A DNA stretch of 64,000 nucleotides from Henriciella sp045287255 (lineage in GTDB: Bacteria; Pseudomonadota; Alphaproteobacteria; Caulobacterales; Hyphomonadaceae): contig NZ_CP137142.1 of NCBI RefSeq assembly GCF_045287255.1, positions 744,001-808,000 of the forward strand, written 5' to 3'. The position numbers and the translations under genes are program-made. Below, piece by piece: positions 9,253-18,097 of this stretch (positions within the stretch are counted from its first letter, which is position 1; the number at the start of each line of letters is the position of its first letter). Under the pieces are notes generated by a model. The model was not told where the DNA came from. It ran no database searches and saw nothing but the letters and a program-made list of their open reading frames with translations.

Positions 9253-9311
9253 TGGCCACTGCGTTCCTTCCTTATACATCGCTATCTGAACTCATATTGG
9301 AGGAATCCCCC

Positions 9312-10091
9312 ATGGAACTCAATTCAAACATTTCAGCCGTGATCACCGGCGGTGCGTCTGGTCTTGGTGCAGCGACAGCGCGCCTGCTGGCAAGTCATGG
9401 CGTAAAATGCGCTCTTTTCGATCTAAACGAGGAAAAAGGCGAAGCTGTGGCGTCTGAAATTGGCGGTGTGTTCTGTAATGTGAACGTCACCTCTGATGAG
9501 AGTGTTGATGCTGGCTTCGAGAAAGCCCGTGCCGCGATTGGTCAGGAACGTATCCTGATTAACTGCGCAGGCACTGGAAACGCCATCAAGACGGCAAGCC
9601 GTGATAAGAAGACTGGTGAGATCAGTCATTTCCCACTGGATAAATTTGACATGATCATCCAGATCAATCTGGTCGGAACGTTCCGCTGTATTGCAAAATC
9701 TGCTGCAGGTATGATGACGCTCGATCCGATCGATGGCGAGCGGGGCGCGATCGTAAACACGGCTTCTGTGGCTGCTGAAGATGGGCAAATCGGTCAGGCA
9801 TCCTACTCTGCCTCGAAAGGTGGGGTGGTTGGTATGACCCTGCCAATCGCCCGTGATCTCAGCCGTGAGATGATCCGGGTGAATACAATTTTGCCGGGCA
9901 TCTTTGACACGCCATTGCTCGCTGGTGCGCCGGAAAATGTGCGTCAGGCTCTTGGCGCAATGGTGCCAAATCCTGCTCGCCTGGGTAACCCTGCTGAGTA
10001 CGCTTCTTTGGCGGTTGAGATGTGCCGCAATGCCTACTTTAACGGTGAAGATGTCCGTCTTGATGGCGCAATCCGTATGGCACCGCGCTGA
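9312..10091 (+). CDS. SDR, 3-hydroxyacyl-CoA dehydrogenase type II-like
   Basis: A 259-residue classical SDR with TGGASGLG at residues 12-19 and the catalytic YSASK motif. The layout (ITGGASGLGAATA, INCAGTGNAIKT, GQIGQASYSASKGG, then LPGIFDTPLLAGAPENVRQAL) closely follows HSD17B10/type II 3-hydroxyacyl-CoA dehydrogenases. These oxidise 3-hydroxyacyl-CoA with NAD+ in fatty-acid or branched-chain catabolism. The start at 9312 has TTGGAGGAATCCCCC upstream; an earlier in-frame ATG at 9240 lies inside the neighbouring gene. It is a single gene ending at a strong terminator. Confidence 0.9.
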   Translation: MELNSNISAVITGGASGLGAATARLLASHGVKCALFDLNEEKGEAVASEIGGVFCNVNVTSDESVDAGFEKARAAIGQERILINCAGTGNAIKTASRDKKTGEISHFPLDKFDMIIQINLVGTFRCIAKSAAGMMTLDPIDGERGAIVNTASVAAEDGQIGQASYSASKGGVVGMTLPIARDLSREMIRVNTILPGIFDTPLLAGAPENVRQALGAMVPNPARLGNPAEYASLAVEMCRNAYFNGEDVRLDGAIRMAPR

Positions 10092-10113
10092 TCCTTGATA
10101 TCTTACCCAATAA

Positions 10114-10146
10114 GAAAAGCCCGCCATATGGCGGGCTTTTTTGTTT
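10114..10146 (+). terminator. Strong intrinsic terminator, probably bidirectional
   Basis: AAAAGCCCGCC (10115-10125) and GGCGGGCTTTT (10130-10140) form a perfect eleven-base stem with an ATAT loop, followed by TTGTTT. The A run on the left makes it usable for the minus-strand lipoprotein gene that ends at 10145 as well. Confidence 0.9.
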
Positions 10147-10726
10147 AGGAGACCTCGGGCCGCTGAATACGCTCGCCAAGATTGTTAAGCACATCCTGAG
10201 CGTCGAAATAGGCCGGGTCATCGGGTTTTGGCCCTTTGCCCATAAGGATTTCAGAGCTTGCTTCATAGCGGATGATTTCCCGGTAGTCATATGGGTGCCC
10301 CCAGAAAGGGTCATAGAAACCATGCCGGCTTCGATAGCCGTAAAAGGCCGGATGGTGGAAACGGCTCAGACGACCGTAGCGGCCATAAAATCGATAGTCG
10401 CAGGCAAAGTGTGAGAAGTAAGGATCAGGACCAAAGCCAACGGGCACAACTCTGCGATTGGCTTCGGTGTCTCGCTGCACCACGCGGAAATGATCATAGC
10501 CCTGCTGACGCGTTAGCTCGGCAGCCCGGTAAAGCAGATAGGTTTCAACCGTCTGACGATCAGTCAGGCTGTTTCCGGCAAAACTCACTTGCCATCGATC
10601 ATCCTCGACCTGTTGATTGGTGTATCCAAACTTTTGATCCGTCGCGGCCTGATAAGGCGTAACCGTTGCGCACGCGCCCAACAAGACAAGACCGGCAAGC
10701 GCAGCAAAAAGACGGGAACGGGCCAT
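10145..10726 (-). CDS. CC0125/CC1285-type lipoprotein
   Basis: A 193-residue envelope lipoprotein. The signal MARSRLFAALAGLVLLGAC has a perfect lipobox (LGAC, Cys19). AAGGAGTG lies six bases upstream of the ATG at 10726, so longer in-frame versions are rejected. The first half resembles the CC0125/CC1285 lipoprotein family of Caulobacterales (PYQAATDQKFGYTNQQ and LLYRAAELTRQQGYDHF). The C-terminal half is unusually rich in Tyr, Phe, Arg and His (for example FYGRYGRLSRFHHPAFYGYR). The function is unknown. Confidence 0.85.
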   Translation of the reverse strand: MARSRLFAALAGLVLLGACATVTPYQAATDQKFGYTNQQVEDDRWQVSFAGNSLTDRQTVETYLLYRAAELTRQQGYDHFRVVQRDTEANRRVVPVGFGPDPYFSHFACDYRFYGRYGRLSRFHHPAFYGYRSRHGFYDPFWGHPYDYREIIRYEASSEILMGKGPKPDDPAYFDAQDVLNNLGERIQRPEVS

Positions 10727-10816
10727 AAGACACTCCTTGCAATCTGCTTTTCTATATAGTGTGCCATATCTAACCTGAACGCCAGACAACTCTTCGTGAC
10801 TGGTGGTCGCAGGGGG

Positions 10817-11431
10817 TTAGACGCCGACAGCCAGCATGCGTTGAAAGGCTGGACGAGCCTGCACCTTTTCGAGCCAGGCTTTTGAGGCAGGTTTGTCATC
10901 GAGAAGCCCTTGAGCATTCGTCGACATAAGTTGGAAGCCCATCAGGCAATCAGCAGCGGTGAAGCTGTCCCCGGCGAAATAGGCATGTTTGGAAAGATGC
11001 GCTTCAACATGATTGGCGGCCTTGGTTCGCTCGGCCATCATGGCGGCGGCGAGCGGAGTTTCCAGCAGGTCTGAATTCATCAGATAGAAGCCAAACAGGC
11101 CGGGGAGGAAAACTGAACCTTCAGCAGAATGGAGCCATTCAAGATAGCGCGGATAATCGGCGCTATCGGTTCTCGGGTGGAGTTTGTGCTCTGGATCAAA
11201 CTTGGCGAGCAAATATTCAGTGATCGCGCCAGTTTCGGCGATGATGACACCGTCATGATCCAATAGCGGGGATTTCCCCATGGGATGAATGTCGAGCAGT
11301 TCGGGCGGCGCAAGCCGTGTTTCCGGGTGACGGCTATGATGGATAATCTCATGCTCAACGCCAAGCTCTTCGAGGAGCCAGACAATACGCTGTGAGCGAG
11401 AAGCGTTGAGATGGTGAAGTTTGAGGGTCAT
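10817..11431 (-). CDS. Glutathione S-transferase family protein
   Basis: A 204-residue cytosolic GST. The thioredoxin-like N domain begins MTLKLHHLNASRSQRIVWLL, with Ser at the position that activates glutathione. It carries the conserved MGKSPLL cis-Pro-type region and the acidic glutathione-gamma-Glu motif ETGAITEYLL. The helical C domain contains AYFAGDSFTAADCLMGFQL with the N-capping box. The substrate is unknown. It is transcribed alone, about 90 bases upstream of the lipoprotein gene and on the same strand. Confidence 0.92.
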   Translation of the reverse strand: MTLKLHHLNASRSQRIVWLLEELGVEHEIIHHSRHPETRLAPPELLDIHPMGKSPLLDHDGVIIAETGAITEYLLAKFDPEHKLHPRTDSADYPRYLEWLHSAEGSVFLPGLFGFYLMNSDLLETPLAAAMMAERTKAANHVEAHLSKHAYFAGDSFTAADCLMGFQLMSTNAQGLLDDKPASKAWLEKVQARPAFQRMLAVGV

Positions 11432-11505
11432 GGCCGCTATCCTTGAATGATCGTTACAGGATCAGTCTTGGCATTGCGGCCATGATTAGCAAGCGTGACG
11501 CCGGG

Positions 11506-12321
11506 TTATTTGTCGCCCTGGAACAGAATGACTTTCTGGTGCGGGAACGGGATTTCAATTCCTGCTTCATCCAGCGCCTTCTTCACCAGTTCAGGCACGG
11601 AGTAACGCACATCAAACCAATGCTCGCCCTTCACGAAGGGGCGTGTGATAAAGTCAACAGAGCTGTCATTCAGGGTTGAGACCGCAATGTCGGCCTTCGG
11701 GTCATCCAGAATGTGTGGATGATCGGCGAAGACTTTCTCGATCACGGCGCGGGTCTTGTCGATGTCGCTGTCATAGGACACGCCAAACGTCATCTCCACA
11801 CCGCGGATGGGGTGATGGCTGTGATTGACGATTTGCTCACCCCAGATTTTGCCATTCGGGATGATGATTTGTTGATGGTCGAAGGTGCGTAGGACAGTCG
11901 TGAACAGTGTGATTTCTTCAACATTGCCGAAATTGCCTGCTGCATCGATGAAATCCCCCGTTTTATAGGGCCGGAAGATCATCAGCATGACGCCAGCCGC
12001 AAGGTTCGACATAGCGCCCTGAAGCGCCAGACCGACTGCTAGACCTGCTGCACCCAAGAGTGCGATAATTGAGGTCGTTTGAACCCCAAAGCGTCCTAGT
12101 ACAGCGATGAAAACGAAAGCAAGGATTGTGTACCGCGCGAGACTTCCGAGGAAGTTAAAGAGCGTCGAGTCGAGATTTTCGTACTTTGCGCCAAGGCTTT
12201 TTACAAGCGCGCTTGCGCGGCCGGCAATCCAATAGCCAATAATCAGGATCAAACCGGCAATCAGGACATTTGTCCCAAGTTCAACGGCCATAGAGCCGTA
12301 TTCTTCGATGAAGTTTTCCAT
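11506..12321 (-). CDS. Small-conductance mechanosensitive channel, MscS type
   Basis: A 271-residue inner-membrane channel that opens on membrane tension to release osmolytes. Three transmembrane segments lie in the first 130 residues. TM3 carries the Gly/Ala-packed MscS pore signature (GAAGLAVGLALQGAMSNLA). It is followed by the beta domain (RPYKTGDFIDAAGNFGNVEEI) and the cytoplasmic vestibule (IPNGKIWGEQIVNHSHHPIRG). The length is close to E. coli MscS (286). The gene is monocistronic in appearance, with an intrinsic terminator of the upstream aldehyde dehydrogenase gene in front of it. Confidence 0.95.
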   Translation of the reverse strand: MENFIEEYGSMAVELGTNVLIAGLILIIGYWIAGRASALVKSLGAKYENLDSTLFNFLGSLARYTILAFVFIAVLGRFGVQTTSIIALLGAAGLAVGLALQGAMSNLAAGVMLMIFRPYKTGDFIDAAGNFGNVEEITLFTTVLRTFDHQQIIIPNGKIWGEQIVNHSHHPIRGVEMTFGVSYDSDIDKTRAVIEKVFADHPHILDDPKADIAVSTLNDSSVDFITRPFVKGEHWFDVRYSVPELVKKALDEAGIEIPFPHQKVILFQGDK

Positions 12322-12404
12322 AATTTAAGCAACCCCCTTTTGGTGCTACTTCTTTCCTATCAGGGCTGACCCAACTCGAAGATGAACAGAATGAAACTGA
12401 ACTG

Positions 12405-12440
12405 TAAAACGCAAAACGGCGACCAAAAGGCCGCCGTTTC
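12405..12440 (-). terminator. Intrinsic terminator of the aldehyde dehydrogenase gene
   Basis: Read on the minus strand, AAACGGCG (complement of 12432-12439) pairs with CGCCGTTT (complement of 12414-12421) around a 10-base loop. The downstream arm runs on into TTTTGCGTTTTAC. It lies 22 bases after the stop at 12462 and isolates the MscS gene. Confidence 0.8.
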
Positions 12441-12461
12441 AGTGAGGGGTTTGTATGCGAT

Positions 12462-13892
12462 CTAGGCTGCTGACGCGCCCATAACGGCTTTGACCTCGAG
12501 GAATTCCTCAAACCCGTGCTCACCCCATTCGCGGCCATTACCAGACTGCTTATAACCACCGAAAGGTGCGCTGAAATCTGGACCTTGGCCATTGATCTGG
12601 ATCTGGCCAGCACGAATGCGGTTGGCAACTTTCGCAGCTTCCTCAGGAGGCCCCTGAACATAGCCGGCAAGACCATATTCGGTGTCATTTGCCATCTCGA
12701 TCGCCTCTTCGAGGTCATCATATGGGATCATGGTCAGGACAGGGCCGAAGATTTCTTCACGGGCAATCGTCATGTCATTCGTCGCATCTGCGAAGACGGT
12801 TGGGCGGGCGAAGTAACCCCGGTTGAGGCCTTCTGGGCGCCCAGTGCCACCGGCGACCAGGGTTGCGCCTTCATCAATACCTTTTTGAATCAGGTCCTGG
12901 ACCTTTTGGTATTGGTTGCCGTTTGAGATCGGACCCATCGCGCCTTTATCGGCTTCACGCGGCATCTGGACTTTTACGGCTTCAGCGGTTGCCTTGGCGA
13001 CCGCCTTGGCCTCTTCATTCTTGCCCCGTGGAACAAACATCCGGCTTGGCGCGTTACAGGACTGGCCTGTATTGGTCATCATTTGCATGACGCCGCCAGC
13101 TACGGCTTTCTGAATGTCTGCATCCGGCAGAACAATGTTTGGTGACTTACCACCAAGTTCCTGGGCAACCCGCTTAACAGTTGGCGCGGCGGCTTGTGCG
13201 ACAAGCACGCCAGCGCGGGTCGAGCCGGTAAAGCTCATCATGTCGACATCTGGGTGTGAGGACAGATGCGACCCAACGCTTGGGCCGTCACCATTCACAA
13301 GGTTGAAGACACCGGCTGGAACGCCTGCCTCATGCATAATCTCGGTAAAAATCATCGCATTGAGAGGGGAAATTTCGGATGGCTTGAGCACCATTGTACA
13401 ACCCGCCGCGATGGCCGGAGCAACTTTACAGGCGATCTGGTTCAGCGGCCAATTCCATGGCGTGATGAACCCGCAAACGCCAATCGGCTCTTTACGGAGC
13501 AGTGTTGAACCGCGCTGCTCTTCAAACTCATAATTGCGCAGGATCTGGCTCATCGTGGCGAAGTGGCCCATACCGGCAGGAACCTGTGCGGCATTGGCGA
13601 GCCACATCGGGGCACCCATCTCATCAGAGATCGCTTCGGCCATATCGCCCATGCGGGCTTGAATGCCCGCGGTGATCTTGTCCAGGAGTTCAGCGCGATA
13701 CTCAACGCTGGTATTGGCGAATGCCGGGAAGGCGGCTTTTGCGGCGGCAACCGCCTTGTCTACATCAGCCGCAGAACCCAGAGAGATACGAGCAAAAGCT
13801 TCCTCAGTTGCAGGGTTTTCAACATCGAGTGTCCGCGGCTCAACCGGGTCAACCCATTCGCCGTTAATATAGAATTGGAGATACTCTTTCAT
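12462..13892 (-). CDS. NAD(P)-dependent aldehyde dehydrogenase
   Basis: A 476-residue ALDH superfamily enzyme oxidising an aldehyde to the acid. The substrate-stabilising Asn147 lies in TPWNWP, the general base Glu245 in QELGGKSPN, and the nucleophile Cys279 in NTGQSCNAPSR. The C-terminal QINGQGPDFSAPFGGYKQSG motif is present. All key residues are intact and the length is normal. The overall style resembles broad-specificity aldehyde dehydrogenases rather than succinate-semialdehyde or betaine types. It is a single gene with its own terminator. Confidence 0.95.
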   Translation of the reverse strand: MKEYLQFYINGEWVDPVEPRTLDVENPATEEAFARISLGSAADVDKAVAAAKAAFPAFANTSVEYRAELLDKITAGIQARMGDMAEAISDEMGAPMWLANAAQVPAGMGHFATMSQILRNYEFEEQRGSTLLRKEPIGVCGFITPWNWPLNQIACKVAPAIAAGCTMVLKPSEISPLNAMIFTEIMHEAGVPAGVFNLVNGDGPSVGSHLSSHPDVDMMSFTGSTRAGVLVAQAAAPTVKRVAQELGGKSPNIVLPDADIQKAVAGGVMQMMTNTGQSCNAPSRMFVPRGKNEEAKAVAKATAEAVKVQMPREADKGAMGPISNGNQYQKVQDLIQKGIDEGATLVAGGTGRPEGLNRGYFARPTVFADATNDMTIAREEIFGPVLTMIPYDDLEEAIEMANDTEYGLAGYVQGPPEEAAKVANRIRAGQIQINGQGPDFSAPFGGYKQSGNGREWGEHGFEEFLEVKAVMGASAA

Positions 13893-13998
13893 GGCTTACG
13901 CCTCCCGGTGGCTTATGTTCACGCGCTGCTCAAACCAGCGTCAGCCTATAACTTAGGGGCAGGAGCGGCGCATGCAAAGACGCGCCGCAGGGGAAAGC

Positions 13999-15027
13999 CT
14001 ATTCTGTCAGCCCAAGTGCGGTTTCTATTGTAGCCCAATCAACCAGCTTAAAGTTCTGCCCGCGGCTCAGTCCACCATTAGTATCGTCCTGAACAACCAG
14101 CAGACCGCGCGGGTAACCGGGCAGGGCTGCACTCACTACATCAAGGCCATCAGTATGGCTGACCGCATCAATGGTGCCATCAGTACTTTCAACAATAGAA
14201 AAAATGCCACGTGGAGCATGTGGCGGGAGGCGGTCGTAAACAACATAGCGGTCTGCTTCCTGCGCCGAGGCGACGAGATAGCCACTGCCGTCTTCAGCTT
14301 TCCAGAGTGACAGCCCCTCAACATCGGCAACCAGGCCATTGCCTGCCGCTATCGTATCAACGATTGCAGGCTCAGACGCAGGGTCAGAGAGATCAAGGAC
14401 CCAGATGCCAGCGGCTTCTTCACCAATGAACAGACGCTGATACTCATCATCAAAGACGCAGCCTTCAAGCTGAGTGGGGAGTTTCAAAGTCCGGTCTAGC
14501 CCAGATGAAACCGAGCCATCTTCTGAGATCGTCGCCGTCCAGAGTTGAACGGTGCCATCCTTATAGGTCACACCGGCAACAGGTTTGCCTGCGATCATGC
14601 CCAGACAGGCCCCATAGGGTTCAACCATATCAACAGGTGTGTCGCCGAGATGGCTAACCTCTGCGCTATCTGCATCAATGGCAAACCATGATAGCGCGCC
14701 GACCTCGTCATTGCTGGCAACGCCAAGGGTGTCGCGCAGATCAACATTGTTCACCGCGCCAACATCGAGGAATTGTTTGGTGCTCCCGTCGAGCGCGTAG
14801 ACGTAGAGGCCGTTGGACTTGTCTGTACCCAGGATCAGGGAGGCTTCCGGATTGGCTGAATTAACCCAGATGGCTGGATCATCGGCGCGGTCGCCTGTGC
14901 CAGGCATGATGTCTGTTTCAACACTTGCGGAGACCGATTGAACCTCGAAAGGAAGGTTTTCCGGAACTGTAGTGCACGCAACAAGCGTGGATCCGAGGGC
15001 GATGGCGAAGATATGAAGAATGCGCAT
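13999..15027 (-). CDS. Beta-propeller phytase, lipoprotein
   Basis: A 342-residue phytase of the beta-propeller family, hydrolysing phytate with calcium. The N-terminal export signal ends in LVAC (Cys18), a good lipobox, so the enzyme is probably anchored in the envelope. Family signatures are DDPAIWVNSANPEASLILGT followed by GLYVYALDG, then EGCVFDDEYQRLFIGEE, and near the end DGLDVVSAALPGYPRGLLVVQ. The length (about 320 mature residues) fits a six-bladed propeller. It lies 96 bases downstream of the TonB receptor on the same strand, the arrangement expected if phytate or its products are imported by that receptor. Confidence 0.93.
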   Translation of the reverse strand: MRILHIFAIALGSTLVACTTVPENLPFEVQSVSASVETDIMPGTGDRADDPAIWVNSANPEASLILGTDKSNGLYVYALDGSTKQFLDVGAVNNVDLRDTLGVASNDEVGALSWFAIDADSAEVSHLGDTPVDMVEPYGACLGMIAGKPVAGVTYKDGTVQLWTATISEDGSVSSGLDRTLKLPTQLEGCVFDDEYQRLFIGEEAAGIWVLDLSDPASEPAIVDTIAAGNGLVADVEGLSLWKAEDGSGYLVASAQEADRYVVYDRLPPHAPRGIFSIVESTDGTIDAVSHTDGLDVVSAALPGYPRGLLVVQDDTNGGLSRGQNFKLVDWATIETALGLTE

Positions 15028-15123
15028 AAGGGACCTCTAAAGGGCATGTGTGGGGACATAAAGAGACAGGGCCAGAGATACGTTTGACACGTCCCTCCGG
15101 CCCCGCATTAAGATGATTCAATC

Positions 15124-17949
15124 TTAGAAGGTGAGACGGGCACCGAAGACATAGGTTGCGCCAAACTCGTCATATTGCGACAGGCGACGCTCATCCCCGA
15201 AATAGTAGTATTCCGGCTCATCGGTCAGGTTCTTACCCTCGATATAAAGCTGTAGCGTGTCATTGACGCGATACTTCGCAGACGCCTCGACGAGGAGCCG
15301 ATCATCGGTGTAGCGATCAAGGTCTTCGCCTTCGAGGCTGTCGAGATAATCCCCACGATAATTGGCAGAGATGCGCAAGTCCCACGGGCCTTTGTCATAG
15401 CCAACAGCAAGGTTCCAGACGGTGTCTGACTGCTTTAGGAATGGTACATTCCGAGTGTCACCCTCATTCGGGATGGTTGCTTCTGAGTCGGTGAGTGTCA
15501 GATTGGCAGAAACCAGAAACCCATCTAAGGCTTCATTCAGGTCGCCCAAGCCTTGAACATAGTTAAACTCGATACCCAAGATGTCACTTGAGTCGACATT
15601 TACGAAAGTGTCGACCCGCGTGATGTCGTCTCTGCCAAGGAAACCGAGATCGATAGGAACCCGTGACTGGAAGTCGGCAAGGCTTTCTGTGTCTTCGCGA
15701 TCAAAACGGTCAGGGAAGATTGCATTTTCAATATCTTTGTAGAAGACACCAACCGAGATGACCGAGAGTTCTGTCGGATAGTATTCAAGGCTCAGGTCGA
15801 AATTGTCAGCCTCGTACGGATTGAGGTTTGGATTACCGGCTTCGACCTCGAGATCATCATTGATCGCAGCTGCGGGAGCCATTTCCCCAAAGGCTGGACG
15901 AACAATAGCGGCATAGTAAGCAGCCCGACCAATGAGCTTCTCATTGAATGCATATTTAGCATTCAGGCTCGGCAAGACATTTGTGTAATCGTCAGAGAAT
16001 TCCCGATTAGATGAGGACAGATTATCACCGTCTATTGCGTTTACAGTCACACCCTGAAGATCAAGATCTGTTTGCTCGATCCGAACACCAGCAACCAGGG
16101 TTAGCTGCCCGAAATCGAATGTTCCCATGCCATAACCAGCCAGGACGCGTTCCTCGAGTGTGTAATCGGCAACGGCAGAGTCGATAAACGAGTCTTCTTC
16201 TTCAAAATCCGGGTCTGTTGGATCGTTGAACTGATCACGCAGGCTGCGTGTTAAGACTGGGTCTGGCCATGTCGGTTGCGGATTGGCCAGCCGCCAGCCA
16301 TCAATGAATGTATTGTTCGCGAAGTCGGCCAGGTTGAGGTCTGGCTCAAAGAACAGGAAGTTTTCGTCGCGCGTCTTTTCACGATCACGGAGCTTCAAGC
16401 CTGCTTTCCAGACCACTGGAATATCGTTGAGCAAGCTATCCTTTGAAACGTCAAAGCGCGCACCATACTCGGTGTCTTCGTTGACAGAGAACTCACGTTC
16501 GAACGCGTCTAGCTCGTAGTTTGCCGGATCATAGACGGCGTCGATGACGGATTGTGAGCCGGTCAGGCGAGGTTGCTGTGGGTCTGAGAGGTCAAACGTC
16601 ACATCACCCGGGAAATTATCCTGAATGTCTTCAAAGCGGAACGTGACATCATGATTGTCATCATCTTGCTCGTCCGCAAAGGCGTAAGAGGCCTCGTATT
16701 CGAACGTCCAGTCGCCGGTCTGGGTTTCACCGCCGAGCGCGATGGTTTGAATATTCCGTGTCTCTTTACGAACGCGGACCTCGGCATCAACTTCGTTCAA
16801 GGGCAGGGTTGTGCTGCCATCTGGCCCAATTGTTCCATTATCTTCCACATCATCAAGGTCACGGAACTCAAACTTGTTGCGAACTTCGTCATCCTGATAA
16901 TTGTTGAAGAGGGTGCGTAGGTAGAGATCGGTGCTCTCATTCACGCGCCAGTCAAAGTTAGCGACTAGGCCAAGCCGCTCACGGGTCAGATCGTACCAGC
17001 GATGTTCATAGTCATCATTCAGGAAGCCAACGCCGTTTTCGATACCAAAGCCACCAGCCTCATTGTTGTGGGATTCGATGGCGAGATCTTGATAGTTCAC
17101 AGACAGGGCAACACCGAACGTATTGTTGAAAACTTCAGAATAGGTCAGGGTTGCTTTTGGTGAAATCTCTTCAGTGATGTCATTGTAGCGGCCTTCAAGC
17201 TTGGCACGGATAAAGCGACCATCGCGATCAAAGGCGGAAATGGTTTTGAGGTTGATCACACCGCCAAGGCTGTCTGCGTCGACATCCGGGGTCAGGGATT
17301 TCTGAACCTCGATCCCGTCCAACAGGTCAGACGGAACACCATCGAGCAAGACGCCGCGGCGGTCTTCCGGCGATGGCGTGCGGACGCCGTTGATGGAGGT
17401 TGAGATCAGGTCGGTATTGATGCCTCGAATAGAGACATAGCGGCCTTCACCTTGGTCGGTCTCAATGGAAAGACCTGCAACACGGGCCAGTGAGTCGGCC
17501 ACGGTCGTGTCCGGGAAGTTGCCCAAGCCATCTGAATCGATGACCGAGATAATCGCATCAGAGGCACGCTGCTGGTTGATCGCCCCAGCTTGAGCCGCGG
17601 AAGACCCGACGACCAGAATGTTGTCCATGTAGCGGACGTCTTCTCCGAGTGCGAAATCAAGGGTGGCACCAGACGCGGTGACGTTGACCTCTGAAGTCGC
17701 CGTATCAGTCCCGACATAATCAACAACAACAGTATAGTTGCCAGCCGGAATGTTGCTCAGGCGGTATTCACCAAATCGGTTCGTGGTTGCGCTGCGGTTC
17801 AGGCCATCAATGCTGACAATCGCTCCCTGTAATGGCGCTTCGCCGGAAGCATCGGTTACTTTACCAGTAATGAAATCCGCTTGCGCAGTCCCGGCGAGGC
17901 CTGCAGCGAGCAGGGATGCGAGGACCAGTTTTGAGACAGTTTTTGACAT
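15124..17949 (-). CDS. TonB-dependent receptor linked to phytase
   Basis: A 941-residue outer-membrane receptor. After the signal peptide (cleavage near AQAD) comes a carboxypeptidase-regulatory-like beta-sandwich (FITGKVTDASGEAPLQGA, about residues 26-105). Then comes a plug with FPDTTVADSLARVAGLSIET, GEGRYVSIRGINTDL and GGVINLKT, and a long barrel ending in Phe (VFGARLTF). The plug resembles the Xanthomonas/Caulobacter receptor class. GGAGGGG lies four bases before the ATG. It is the first gene of a two-gene unit with the phytase, so inositol phosphate or a breakdown product is the likely ligand (inference from context). Confidence 0.95.
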   Translation of the reverse strand: MSKTVSKLVLASLLAAGLAGTAQADFITGKVTDASGEAPLQGAIVSIDGLNRSATTNRFGEYRLSNIPAGNYTVVVDYVGTDTATSEVNVTASGATLDFALGEDVRYMDNILVVGSSAAQAGAINQQRASDAIISVIDSDGLGNFPDTTVADSLARVAGLSIETDQGEGRYVSIRGINTDLISTSINGVRTPSPEDRRGVLLDGVPSDLLDGIEVQKSLTPDVDADSLGGVINLKTISAFDRDGRFIRAKLEGRYNDITEEISPKATLTYSEVFNNTFGVALSVNYQDLAIESHNNEAGGFGIENGVGFLNDDYEHRWYDLTRERLGLVANFDWRVNESTDLYLRTLFNNYQDDEVRNKFEFRDLDDVEDNGTIGPDGSTTLPLNEVDAEVRVRKETRNIQTIALGGETQTGDWTFEYEASYAFADEQDDDNHDVTFRFEDIQDNFPGDVTFDLSDPQQPRLTGSQSVIDAVYDPANYELDAFEREFSVNEDTEYGARFDVSKDSLLNDIPVVWKAGLKLRDREKTRDENFLFFEPDLNLADFANNTFIDGWRLANPQPTWPDPVLTRSLRDQFNDPTDPDFEEEDSFIDSAVADYTLEERVLAGYGMGTFDFGQLTLVAGVRIEQTDLDLQGVTVNAIDGDNLSSSNREFSDDYTNVLPSLNAKYAFNEKLIGRAAYYAAIVRPAFGEMAPAAAINDDLEVEAGNPNLNPYEADNFDLSLEYYPTELSVISVGVFYKDIENAIFPDRFDREDTESLADFQSRVPIDLGFLGRDDITRVDTFVNVDSSDILGIEFNYVQGLGDLNEALDGFLVSANLTLTDSEATIPNEGDTRNVPFLKQSDTVWNLAVGYDKGPWDLRISANYRGDYLDSLEGEDLDRYTDDRLLVEASAKYRVNDTLQLYIEGKNLTDEPEYYYFGDERRLSQYDEFGATYVFGARLTF

Positions 17950-17991
17950 TGAACCCCTCCAATTGAGTTGGCGGGGATATGCGCCTTTACG

Positions 17992-18053
17992 GTGACACTT
18001 GAATGTCAGTTATGTTTCGCTTCCATGATGGTTTTCTGTCGGGTTTGTGACAG
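17992..18053 (-). promoter_or_regulatory. Pho-box-like promoter sites of the phytase operon
   Basis: Read on the minus strand, CTGACATTCAAGTGTCAC (complement of 17992-18009) has two seven-base CTGTCAT-like half-sites four bases apart, matching 14 of 18 positions of the enterobacterial Pho box. A weaker second copy, CTGTCACAAACCCGACAG (complement of 18036-18053), lies 26 bases further upstream. A -10-like GCATAT follows the proximal site by nine bases, the usual Pho-box spacing. Both sites can also be read as inverted repeats (TGACA/TGTCA and CTGTC/GACAG), so another dimeric regulator is possible. Confidence 0.45.
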
Positions 18054-18097
18054 TTGTCGTGCCTATGAGCGCGCCAATGCACCATCTGTGGTTCACT

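Noticed and set aside
15028..15123. A separate promoter or small gene between the receptor and phytase
   Set aside because: No promoter pair, frame or hairpin with T run was found; the two genes are better read as one transcript.
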